A DNA stretch of 59,222 nucleotides, from positions 1-59,222 of IMG/VR virus record IMGVR_UViG_3300042448_001136; one strand, 5' to 3'. Made by a program: the position numbers and the translations under genes. Shown here piece after piece: positions 36,930-43,219 of this stretch (positions within the stretch are counted from its first letter, which is position 1; the number at the start of each line of letters is the position of its first letter). Origin of the DNA: a virus. The notes beneath the pieces were generated by a model. It was not told the DNA's origin. It saw nothing but the letters and a program-made list of their open reading frames with translations, and did no database searches.

Positions 36930-36995
36930 GTTTTAGAATCCATTCAGCAAATAAAAACTTTCACTGTAAATGAAACTAAAAGCGGATTCTGTTGT
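36930..36995 (+). ncRNA. Family-1 Y-RNA-like element, copy C
   Basis: GTTTT-AGAATCC (36935-36941) ... TTCAGCAAATAAAAA ... GGATTCT (36984-36990)-GTTGT. The insert is an anticodon-arm-like hairpin TTTCA-CTGTAAA-TGAAA (36959-36975), reading GTA (Tyr). Confidence 0.7.
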
Positions 36996-36999
36996 TTAT

Positions 37000-37076
37000 G
37001 GCTCGGTAGTTCCAATTGGCAGAACGGCGGATTCCAAATCCGCGTGTTGAGGGTTCGAATCCTTCCCGGGTCGCCA
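37000..37076 (+). tRNA. tRNA-Trp (CCA)
   Basis: Acceptor GGCTCGG/CCGGGTC, anticodon loop TTCCAAA in GCGGA/TCCGC, T-loop TTCGAAT, CCA encoded. Confidence 0.92.
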
Positions 37077-37097
37077 GTTATTTAAAAGGGGTACGTT

Positions 37098-37568
37098 ATG
37101 TACAATGATAAAATTGACTTGAATATAGTTAAAGCATACATAGAAAGTTGTGGTCCAGAGACCAAAATTTATCTGGGCTGTGACTCTGAAAAGGTTAAGG
37201 TAAATGGTGTTTGGCATGCCGATTACATCATTGCTATTGTTGTACACATCGATGGCAAACATGGCTGTAAAATCTTCGGTCAAGTCACCCGTGAACGCGA
37301 CTATGAAGTTAAGCGTGACAAACCACGTATGCGTTTGATGAATGAAGTTTACAAGGTTGCGGAAATGTATCTACAATTAGCGGAAATAATTCCTAACGAC
37401 ATTGAAGTGCATCTTGACATAAATCCAAATTTGATGCATAATTCAAGCATCGTAGTAAATGAAGCTGTCGGTTACATAAAGGGTATGTGTAACGTTGTAC
37501 CATTGGTCAAGCCAAACGCATTCGCCGCATCATACGCGGCCGACAGACTGAAAAGTTTAGCGGCTTAG
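37098..37568 (+). CDS. DUF458/YkuK-like RNase H-fold protein
   Basis: 156 aa. IYLGCDSEKVKV holds an acidic RNase H-like start; VEVHLDINPNLMHNSSIVVN then EAVGYIKGM matches the YkuK/DUF458 family, believed to be RNase H-like nucleases. Located between tRNA-Trp and tRNA-Gly, so RNA processing is a fair guess. Confidence 0.7.
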   Translation: MYNDKIDLNIVKAYIESCGPETKIYLGCDSEKVKVNGVWHADYIIAIVVHIDGKHGCKIFGQVTRERDYEVKRDKPRMRLMNEVYKVAEMYLQLAEIIPNDIEVHLDINPNLMHNSSIVVNEAVGYIKGMCNVVPLVKPNAFAASYAADRLKSLAA

Positions 37569-37607
37569 ACGCCGAACCCCGATGCCCATATCGTCAAATG
37601 GGATTTT

Positions 37608-37681
37608 GCGGGGTTAGTTTAGTGGTAAAACACTTTCCTTCCAAGTAAGAGTTGCGAGTTCGATTCTCGCACCCCGCTCCA
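37608..37681 (+). tRNA. tRNA-Gly (TCC)
   Basis: Acceptor GCGGGGT/ACCCCGC, anticodon loop CTTCCAA, T-loop TTCGATT, T73, CCA encoded. Confidence 0.9.
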
Positions 37682-37831
37682 TATTTTATCACATTCCTGT
37701 CTTATACGGGGTTTCAGGTTCCACGATATGTATGCCAGATCGAGAATAGACTTGCAAGGTAATGCTCGGAGTAACATACTAATACCTACAGACGAAAATT
37801 GACAATCGTTTGGGAGTGTGATAAAATATGG
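37679..37831 (+). repeat. Family-2 long-stem element, copy K
   Basis: 19 bp stem with one G-U pair (37679-37697 with 37813-37831) starting on the tRNA-Gly CCA; nested GTCT/AGAC, GTATG/CATAC and CGAG/CTCG helices. A TTGACA-17-TAAAAT promoter-like pair (37799-37827) overlaps its 3' arm. Confidence 0.75.
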
Positions 37832-37836
37832 AAAAT

Positions 37837-37910
37837 GCGTGGTTCGTTTAATGGTAGGACCTAACGTTGCCAACGTTAAGACAAGAGTTCGATTCTCTTA
37901 CCCCGCACCA
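37837..37910 (+). tRNA. tRNA-Gly (GCC)
   Basis: Anticodon loop TTGCCAA in TAACG/CGTTA, T-loop TTCGATT, CCA encoded. One T-C mismatch in the acceptor. Confidence 0.88.
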
Positions 37911-37915
37911 ATTAT

Positions 37916-37990
37916 GGAGATGTTAGTTTAGTGGTAAAACCGCGGGTTGTGATTCCGCTATCACGGGTTCAATTCCCGTACATCTCCCCA
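37916..37990 (+). tRNA. tRNA-His (GTG)
   Basis: Acceptor GAGATGT/ACATCTC with the extra G-1 opposite C73 that marks tRNA-His; anticodon loop TTGTGAT; CCA encoded. Confidence 0.92.
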
Positions 37991-37999
37991 AGGACAATT

Positions 38000-38536
38000 A
38001 TGCAACTAACAAAATTTATTCGTGTGTTTGACAACGTGTTGAGTTCGGATACATGCAATCGGATAATTGCTGAGTTTGAAAATAACAAAGAACATGCGAT
38101 TCATCATGATACTACTGCATATAAATTTGATCAGTTGAATTTGAACAGTTCTGGATTGATGCACATATCACAAGGATTTATACGTCATGTTGTTCCTTTG
38201 ATAAAAGTTTACACACAAGAATTGAATCTTGAATCTTATGTTCCGATAAAAGCATTTGAAGAAGTTCGCATAAAAAAATATAAGAAGAATTCAACCGATG
38301 ACTTCAAAACTCATGTTGATGTTGATGATAAAAATTCTGCGGTTCGCTATTTGATTTTCATTTTGTATTTGAATGACAACAATGGCACAACAACTTTTCC
38401 GCACTTGAATTATTCATACACACCAAGACAAGGAAGCATGATCATGTTTCCACCATTCTGGATGTTTCCTCACTCAGGTGAAACACCAACAGACAATGAT
38501 AAGTATATCATCATGAGTTCATTACATTACTCATAA
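38000..38536 (+). CDS. 2-oxoglutarate/Fe(II) oxygenase (P4H-like)
   Basis: 178 aa. KTHVDVDDKN carries the HxD iron ligands, FPHSGETP the distal His, and YIIMSSLHYS follows the co-substrate-binding region; LYLNDNNGTTTFP is the typical strand. Like the prolyl-4-hydroxylase genes common in large phages. Start ATG 38000 behind AAGGAC. Confidence 0.8.
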   Translation: MQLTKFIRVFDNVLSSDTCNRIIAEFENNKEHAIHHDTTAYKFDQLNLNSSGLMHISQGFIRHVVPLIKVYTQELNLESYVPIKAFEEVRIKKYKKNSTDDFKTHVDVDDKNSAVRYLIFILYLNDNNGTTTFPHLNYSYTPRQGSMIMFPPFWMFPHSGETPTDNDKYIIMSSLHYS

Positions 38537-38538
38537 AA

Positions 38539-38646
38539 GTTTTAGGATAGTTACAGCAAAAAATAACGCACGGTCATGGTGACCAATTTGACTTCTAATC
38601 AAAACTTGAGGGTTCAATTCCCTCTGCAAAACAACTATCCTGTTAT
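38539..38646 (+). ncRNA. Family-1 Y-RNA-like element, copy D
   Basis: GTTTT-AGGATAG (38544-38550) ... TACAGCAAAAAAT ... CTATCCT (38635-38641)-GTTAT. The insert is tRNA-like: GGTCA/TGACC hairpin, anticodon arm TTTGA-CTTCTAA-TCAAA (TCT) and T-arm GAGGG-TTCAATT-CCCTC, but no acceptor stem can be formed. Confidence 0.65.
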
Positions 38647-38699
38647 ATAATGCCCACTAACTCAGCGGTAGAAAATGCTAAATATGTGTAGGAGGAACT

Positions 38700-39146
38700 A
38701 TGACAATATATCACACCCATCACATTTTACCAAGACATGCCGGCGGCACAGATGACCCAAATAATCTTGTGCGGTTAACTATCGAAGAACATGCTGAAGC
38801 GCATAAAATTCTCTATGAGACTTATGGCAGAGAAGAAGACAGAATAGCATGGTTGGGGTTATCCGGTTCTATAGGAAAAGAAGAACTGATTTTGAAGTTG
38901 CAATCTATTGGCGCCTCCATTGGCGGCAAAGGTAATAAAGGAATTTGTAAATCGGATGAACACCGTGAAAAAATTTCAAACGCAATAAAGATTAAATATG
39001 AGTCGCAGGAAATGCGAGATAAAACATCAGCCGCCATGAGAGGTAATGTAAATTCAAAAAATCATTCAAGTGAGGAATACAGAAAAGCGCAGAGTGAAAG
39101 GCTAAAAGCTGCGTGGAAGAAACGAAAAAATGCCTCGGTAGTTTAA
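38700..39146 (+). CDS. HNH homing endonuclease
   Basis: 148 aa. YHTHHILPRHAGGTDDPNNL then VRLTIEEHAEAHKILYE is the HNH core; the basic C-terminal repeats (KSDEHREKISNAIKIKYE, SSEEYRKAQSERLKAAWK) are NUMOD-type DNA-binding helices. AGGAGG precedes the ATG. Its last five codons lie in tRNA-Val. Confidence 0.85.
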   Translation: MTIYHTHHILPRHAGGTDDPNNLVRLTIEEHAEAHKILYETYGREEDRIAWLGLSGSIGKEELILKLQSIGASIGGKGNKGICKSDEHREKISNAIKIKYESQEMRDKTSAAMRGNVNSKNHSSEEYRKAQSERLKAAWKKRKNASVV

Positions 39147-39205
39147 TGGTAGAACGCCATCTTTACACGGTGGATATGGGAGTTCGATTCTCCAACGAGG
39201 TACCA
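39132..39205 (+). tRNA. tRNA-Val (TAC)
   Basis: Anticodon loop TTTACAC in CCATC/GGTGG, T-loop TTCGATT, CCA encoded. The 5' end is shared with the HNH gene's stop. Confidence 0.88.
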
Positions 39206-39209
39206 ATTC

Positions 39210-39283
39210 GCTCCCATAGTACAGTGATAGTACACGCCCTTGGTACGGGCGAGACCTGAGTTTGATTCTCGGTGAGAGCACCA
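39210..39283 (+). tRNA. tRNA-Thr (GGT)
   Basis: Anticodon loop TTGGTAC in CGCCC/GGGCG, T-loop TTTGATT, CCA encoded. One C-A mismatch in the acceptor. Confidence 0.88.
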
Positions 39284-39288
39284 TATAT

Positions 39289-39364
39289 GCCGATATAGCT
39301 CAGGTGGTAGAGCAGTAGACTGAAAATCTATGTGTCCCAAGTTCAACTCTTGGTATCGGTACCA
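39289..39364 (+). tRNA. tRNA-Phe (GAA)
   Basis: Acceptor GCCGATA/TATCGGT, anticodon loop CTGAAAA in GTAGA/TCTAT, CCA encoded. Confidence 0.92.
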
Positions 39365-39453
39365 TTGATAAACACATTCACATATCCGCCCGAGTAGTAA
39401 GGGAGACAGCGACTAACCGTTGAAGGAATGTTCAAGAGTGTGTTTTTCAATGG
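39362..39453 (+). repeat. Family-2 long-stem element, copy L
   Basis: 18-base arms (39362-39379 with 39436-39453; one mismatch, one G-U) from the tRNA-Phe CCA to the first bases of tRNA-Lys. Short interior, about 55 nt. Confidence 0.7.
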
Positions 39454-39526
39454 GTTGTAAACTTAGTTGGTGAAGTAACCGGCTCTTAACCGGAAGAACA
39501 GAGTTCGATTCTCTGACGACCCACCA
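39452..39526 (+). tRNA. tRNA-Lys (CTT)
   Basis: Acceptor GGGTTGT/ACGACCC, anticodon loop CTCTTAA in ACCGG/CCGGA, T-loop TTCGATT, CCA encoded. Confidence 0.9.
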
Positions 39527-39533
39527 CGATTCT

Positions 39534-39610
39534 GCGGATATAGCGCAACAGGTAGAGGCAAAAGACTTAAAATCTTTCAAGTCTGGGTTCGAATCCCAGT
39601 ATCCGCACCA
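39534..39610 (+). tRNA. tRNA-Leu (TAA), short variable arm
   Basis: Acceptor GCGGATA/TATCCGC, anticodon loop CTTAAAA in AAAGA/TCTTT, T-loop TTCGAAT, CCA. Variable region five bases. Confidence 0.88.
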
Positions 39611-39613
39611 TAT

Positions 39614-39690
39614 GCCCTCGTAGCCCAATTGGTAGAGGCGATGGATTCAAAATCCATTCAGTGTCAGTTCAAATCTGACCGAGGGTACCA
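39614..39690 (+). tRNA. tRNA-Leu (CAA), short variable arm
   Basis: Acceptor GCCCTCG/CGAGGGT, anticodon loop TTCAAAA in ATGGA/TCCAT, T-loop TTCAAAT, CCA. Variable region five bases. Confidence 0.88.
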
Positions 39691-39697
39691 CACCAAT

Positions 39698-39772
39698 GTC
39701 TCTATAGTTCAATGGACAGAATAGGGACCTCCTAAGTCCCGGATACAGGTTCGATTCCTGTTGGAGACACCA
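39698..39772 (+). tRNA. tRNA-Arg (CCT)
   Basis: Acceptor GTCTCTA/TGGAGAC, anticodon loop CTCCTAA in GGGAC/GTCCC, T-loop TTCGATT, CCA encoded. Confidence 0.92.
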
Positions 39773-39789
39773 TAACAGAAAGATCAAAT

Positions 39790-40329
39790 ATGTCACATAC
39801 AAGTCAAGTAAATTTTGTTCGGAGTTTGAAAGAACAATATCCTGAAAAATTCAAAAACATAAAAATGTTAGAGGTGGGCAGTTTAAACATAAACGGCACC
39901 ATACGCGATTTCTTTGAAGACTGTAGATACCTCGGATACGATGTTGGCGCAGGAAGATGTGTTGACGTTGTTTATGATGGTTTGAATTTCAATGAAGGTG
40001 ACAATACACTTGATACCGCAGGTAGTTGCAATTGCTTTGAGCATAATCCAAATTGGGTAAGCAATTTCCGTGACATGCATAGAATGCTCAAACCAGGTGG
40101 TCTGTTGTTCATTAGTGTTCCGACAACAGGCAATCCAGTACACGGAACAAGTGGTGACAAACCAGAAGATAGTCCTTTGACGATATCTAAAGGCTGGGAA
40201 TACTACAAAAATTTGACAGTTGAGGATTTCACAGAAAACTTTGACTTGGAAAGTATGTTCAGTTCACATAATTTCCGAATCATCCATGAACCACATCACG
40301 ACTTGTTCTTTTACGGATTCAAGAAGTAA
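39790..40329 (+). CDS. SAM-dependent methyltransferase (class I)
   Basis: 179 aa. Motif I is replaced by MLEVGSLNINGTIRDFF; acidic loop GYDVGAGRCVDVVYDG; motif post-III RMLKPGGLLFISVPT typical of class I methyltransferases. Substrate unknown; location next to tRNAs and the Ro gene allows an RNA target but sugar or protein targets are equally possible. Confidence 0.75.
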   Translation: MSHTSQVNFVRSLKEQYPEKFKNIKMLEVGSLNINGTIRDFFEDCRYLGYDVGAGRCVDVVYDGLNFNEGDNTLDTAGSCNCFEHNPNWVSNFRDMHRMLKPGGLLFISVPTTGNPVHGTSGDKPEDSPLTISKGWEYYKNLTVEDFTENFDLESMFSSHNFRIIHEPHHDLFFYGFKK

Positions 40330-40354
40330 TTTTGGTAAACATGCAAACAAGATA

Positions 40355-40383
40355 TTGACTCTACAGATTTTTAGTGATATAAT
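40355..40383 (+). promoter_or_regulatory. Promoter of the Y-RNA/Ro unit
   Basis: TTGACT, 17 bp, TATAAT; the transcript should start about 40390, some 15 bases before element E. An AATTCAT/ATGAATT palindrome overlaps the start. Confidence 0.75.
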
Positions 40384-40403
40384 TCATCTATGAATTGAGA
40401 AAA

Positions 40404-40578
40404 GTTTTAGGATAGGTTCTGCAACCAAACTAACGGCGTCAAAAACCGTAACTGTGGTCTGGACGTGGATAATAGCTGGAGCCTGTATGGGCTTTGAAGG
40501 TTGTTATCATCAACACAATCGGACGAGGTGAGTTTCGTGTTCTCACTGTAAACAAAAAGAAGAAAACTATCCTGTTGT
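40404..40578 (+). ncRNA. Family-1 Y-RNA-like element, copy E
   Basis: GTTTT-AGGATAG (40409-40415) ... TCTGCAACCAAAC ... CTATCCT (40567-40573)-GTTGT. The longest copy (175 nt): internal hairpins ACGG/CCGT, AGCC/GGCT and GTGAG/CTCAC. First in the unit with copies F, G and the Ro-like gene. Confidence 0.65.
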
Positions 40579-40586
40579 ATTTGAAA

Positions 40587-40698
40587 GTTTTAGAGTAGGT
40601 TCAGCAAAACAAAAACTAGCTGGTTCGATTCCAGCATTACCAACCAGCCGAAAGGCAATCTGGTGATGTGCCTTGGGGCAATCAAACTACTCTGTTAT
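40587..40698 (+). ncRNA. Family-1 Y-RNA-like element, copy F, with tRNA-like module
   Basis: GTTTT-AGAGTAG (40592-40598) ... TTCAGCAAAACAAAA ... CTACTCT (40687-40693)-GTTAT. Insert order: T-arm GCTGG-TTCGATT-CCAGC, acceptor-like ATTACCA paired with TGGTGAT across a GCC-GAAA-GGC cap, then D-arm TGCC-TTGG-GGCA. A tRNA whose acceptor is closed by a loop and whose ends sit at the anticodon stem, as in bacterial YrlA RNA. Confidence 0.7.
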
Positions 40699-40823
40699 TT
40701 TTAGGTTAAGTTCCGCAACAAAAATGCAAATGAAAACCTCGAGACCGGTTCGATTCCGGATCACCCGAATGGGTGTCTGATGTAATGGTAGCATAGAGGA
40801 CGCAAAAAAGTTTAACCTGTTGA
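40698..40823 (+). ncRNA. Family-1 Y-RNA-like element, copy G, with tRNA-like module
   Basis: TTTT-AGGTTAA (40703-40709) ... TTCCGCAACAAAAA ... TTAACCT (40812-40818)-GTTGA. Insert: CCTC, T-arm CCGG-TTCGATT-CCGG, acceptor CACCC-GAAT-GGGTG tetraloop hairpin, D-arm ATGT-AATGGTA-GCAT with the conserved GG, then GAGG pairing back with CCTC. Ends 19 bases before the Ro-like ATG. Confidence 0.75.
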
Positions 40824-40841
40824 CTTTGAAAGGAAATTATT

Positions 40842-42281
40842 ATGTCAACTTTCGTAGAAGCCGTGATGAATCAAGAAGCCCGTACCACAAATGGTATGAA
40901 GGCACGTAAGTCAACCGCAAACGCTGTGGTTGATATGTTTTACAACATCGGTGCAAGCCGTGGCAAGGATGTTATCCCAACATTCGTTGCTGCATTCGCC
41001 GAGAACAAAGAATTAGCACTTCGCGTGGCCGCATGGTCGCGTGACGCACGTGGTGGTGCAGGCGAACGTCAATTGTTCCGTGATATTCTAAAGTATCTGG
41101 AAAAGACTGACACTGTAGCTGCTAAGGCTTTGTTACACAAAGTCCCTGAATTGGGGCGTTGGGACGATATCTTTATCTTTGATACTAAAGAGATGAAGGA
41201 AGCTGCTTACACTATGCTGGGCGATGCATTGCGCGCCAAGAATGGTTTGGCTGCAAAGTGGACACCTCGTCAAGGTCCAATCGCTGTTGAAGTTCGTAAG
41301 TTCTTCGGCATGTCGCCTAAGTTTTACCGTAAGTCTTTGGTTGAAATGACCAAAGTTGTTGAAACTCAAATGTGTGCTAAGGAATGGGACACCATCAACT
41401 TCTCACACGTACCGTCAGTTGCATCAGCACGATACAAGAAAGCATTCAACCGTAACACACCAGAATATGGTAAGTATGTTGCTGAGTTGATGAAGGATCC
41501 AAAAGATCGCACCGTTGAAGTAAAAGTCAACGCTGGCGCTGTGTATCCATATGATGTGTTGAAGGGTCGTATCAACTCCTACGGAGTGAAGTTTGACAAG
41601 ACTGAATTGGACTTGATCCAAAAGCAATGGGAAGCACTGCCAAACTACGTTGGCGATGGAAACATCCTACCTCTGGTAGACGTTTCTGGTTCTATGTCAT
41701 GCCCAGCTGGTGGACACGGTTCAAACAGCAAGTTGTCATGTATGGAAGTTGCAGTCTCTTTGGGATTGTATCTTGCAGACAAGAACACTGGTAAGTTCAA
41801 GGATACATTCTTGACCTTCTCAACTAACCCAGAGTTGTTGCACCTGAAAGGTAACATCAACCAAAAGATTGATCAAATGGTCAAGTCTAACTGGGCTATG
41901 AGCACTGACTTGAGCAAGGCGTTTGCAAAAATTCTTGCTACCGCAGTAGGTGCCGGTGTTCCACAGAATGAAATGCCAGAAATGGTATTGATTCTGTCAG
42001 ATATGCAGTTCAATCAATGTGTTAATCACGATGATTCTGCTATCCAAATGATCGCACGAAAGTACGAAGCCGCAGGATACACCTTGCCAAAGGTTGTGTT
42101 CTGGAACTTGAATGCTTCATATGGCAACTCGCCAGTGAAGTTTGACAAGTCTGGTACCGCACTTGTGTCTGGTTTCTCTCCAGCAGTTGTCAAGCCATTG
42201 CTTGCAGGTGATCTGGAAGACTTTACACCAGAGTCCGTGATGTTGAAAACCATCCTGAGCGACCGATACGCAGTATTGTAA
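40842..42281 (+). CDS. TROVE/Ro60-like RNA-binding protein with vWA domain (DUF2828-type)
   Basis: 479 aa, homologous in layout to Ro60/Rsr, the ring protein that binds Y RNAs and misfolded RNAs. The N-terminal helical-repeat part includes TTNGMKARKSTANAVVDMFY, RDARGGAGERQLFRDILKYL and VPELGRWDDIF. The C-terminal von Willebrand A domain has the MIDAS motif PLVDVSGSMS (about residue 276-285), a Thr in FLTFSTNPE and Asp in ILSDMQFN. In bacteria Rsr with Y RNA tethers PNPase for RNA decay or assists rRNA maturation. Three Y-RNA-like elements lie directly upstream on the same transcript. AAAGGAA precedes the ATG. Confidence 0.85.
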   Translation: MSTFVEAVMNQEARTTNGMKARKSTANAVVDMFYNIGASRGKDVIPTFVAAFAENKELALRVAAWSRDARGGAGERQLFRDILKYLEKTDTVAAKALLHKVPELGRWDDIFIFDTKEMKEAAYTMLGDALRAKNGLAAKWTPRQGPIAVEVRKFFGMSPKFYRKSLVEMTKVVETQMCAKEWDTINFSHVPSVASARYKKAFNRNTPEYGKYVAELMKDPKDRTVEVKVNAGAVYPYDVLKGRINSYGVKFDKTELDLIQKQWEALPNYVGDGNILPLVDVSGSMSCPAGGHGSNSKLSCMEVAVSLGLYLADKNTGKFKDTFLTFSTNPELLHLKGNINQKIDQMVKSNWAMSTDLSKAFAKILATAVGAGVPQNEMPEMVLILSDMQFNQCVNHDDSAIQMIARKYEAAGYTLPKVVFWNLNASYGNSPVKFDKSGTALVSGFSPAVVKPLLAGDLEDFTPESVMLKTILSDRYAVL

Positions 42282-42291
42282 TAAATATTGC

Positions 42292-42316
42292 GGGAGACTC
42301 AAACGAGTCTCCATTT
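42292..42316 (+). terminator. Hairpin terminator after Ro-like gene
   Basis: GGAGACTC-AAAC-GAGTCTCC followed by ATTTTG; the short T stretch makes it moderate. Confidence 0.6.
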
Positions 42317-42394
42317 TGAAGTACATTGCTGAAGTTGGTTCAGTCAGGCAAGCCGCATCCAATAGGCTATGTCCGTTAGTGTATTTCAAAATGG
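42311..42394 (+). repeat. Family-2 long-stem element, copy M
   Basis: 15 bp arms with one G-U (42311-42325 with 42380-42394), abutting tRNA-Arg. Unlike the other copies it follows a terminator hairpin rather than a tRNA CCA. Confidence 0.65.
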
Positions 42395-42469
42395 CTGGGG
42401 TTCGTATAGTGGAAAATACAGGGAGCTTCTACCTCCTAAACAGCGGTTCGATTCCGTTACCCCGGACCA
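42395..42469 (+). tRNA. tRNA-Arg (TCT)
   Basis: Acceptor CTGGGGT/ACCCCGG, anticodon loop CTTCTAC in GGGAG/CTCCT, T-loop TTCGATT, CCA encoded. Last tRNA of the cluster. Confidence 0.9.
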
Positions 42470-42471
42470 AA

Positions 42472-42723
42472 TCAAACTACAAACTTGACGTACAAATAGT
42501 CAGTTTCGTCACCAATGATGGTTACTCTACCATCAATCACTTCTGCACCAGCCTCAGACACTTCGGTCACAACTTCAGCCGCGGTGAATTGGCCTTGCTT
42601 GTCCTGGGTCAGTTTATACACACCCGAACCAGTTGACTGGATTTGTTGCACCAAACCTTGCTCAAATTCATTGAAGAATCCTTCGGTTGTTGTTTCTGAA
42701 AATGCGAAATCGTTTATAGACAT
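42472..42723 (-). CDS. Small acidic protein, unknown (late, leftward)
   Basis: 83 aa: MSINDFAFSETTTEGFFNEF, acidic, ending DYLYVKFVV. AACAGGAGAAACT before the ATG is a strong SD. Expressed from the left half of the palindromic late promoter; perhaps a virion or assembly protein. Confidence 0.65.
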   Translation of the reverse strand: MSINDFAFSETTTEGFFNEFEQGLVQQIQSTGSGVYKLTQDKQGQFTAAEVVTEVSEAGAEVIDGRVTIIGDETDYLYVKFVV

Positions 42724-42753
42724 AGTTTCTCCTGTTATTATTACCAGTTTTGT

Positions 42754-42778
42754 TGTATTTATGATTTACATAAATACA
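42754..42778. promoter_or_regulatory. Palindromic bidirectional late promoter
   Basis: TGTATTTATG and CATAAATACA are perfect inverted copies five bases apart, giving CATAAATA (T4-late-like) on each strand: leftward to the 42723 gene, rightward to csgF. The csgF ATG is only six bases after the right copy. Confidence 0.65.
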
Positions 42779-42781
42779 AAC

Positions 42782-43219
42782 ATGAAGAGTGTAATATTTT
42801 TTCTATTTATGTGTATGGTCATTCCGACACATGCACAATTAGCTTTCCAGTTCAAGTCTCCAGCTTTTACTGGTATCGGCTATTCCTCTCACGTTCAGAC
42901 TATAGAAAATACTGAGCGAACGCGCCGAGATGCAGTTGAATCTGCAAAATTGCAAGCTGCAAGGGATGCAGCGGCCGAAGCCAAGAATACGAATCTCCAG
43001 AAATTTCTGAATAACTTTGAAAGCCGAGTATATGCTCAACTTTCTTCTCAGCTAGTAAATAATCTTTTCGGCGAAAATCCACAGGATTCTGGACAAGTCA
43101 CCGTGGGTGACAACACAATAAAATATTTCAAAACTGATAGTGACATAAATTTGATGGTAACCTCTTCGGACGGTTCTGTGACTGAGATTATAATTCCAGT
43201 TGGCCAATTCAAATTCTAA
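42782..43219 (+). CDS. csgF: CsgF-like curli assembly protein
   Basis: 145 aa, periplasmic partner that caps the CsgG pore. Signal peptide MKSVIFFLFMCMVIPTHAQ, then the CsgF signature LAFQFKSPAFTGIGYSS. Middle is a charged helix (KLQAARDAAAEAKNTNLQKF); the end (VTSSDGSVTEIIIPVGQF) matches the CsgF beta tail. Coupled to csgG by TAATG overlap. Confidence 0.85.
   Translation: MKSVIFFLFMCMVIPTHAQLAFQFKSPAFTGIGYSSHVQTIENTERTRRDAVESAKLQAARDAAAEAKNTNLQKFLNNFESRVYAQLSSQLVNNLFGENPQDSGQVTVGDNTIKYFKTDSDINLMVTSSDGSVTEIIIPVGQFKF

Noticed and set aside
38539-38646. Element D as an ordinary tRNA-Arg(TCT)
   Set aside because: Anticodon and T arms are good but no acceptor stem can form and no CCA follows; flanks match the family-1 frame.
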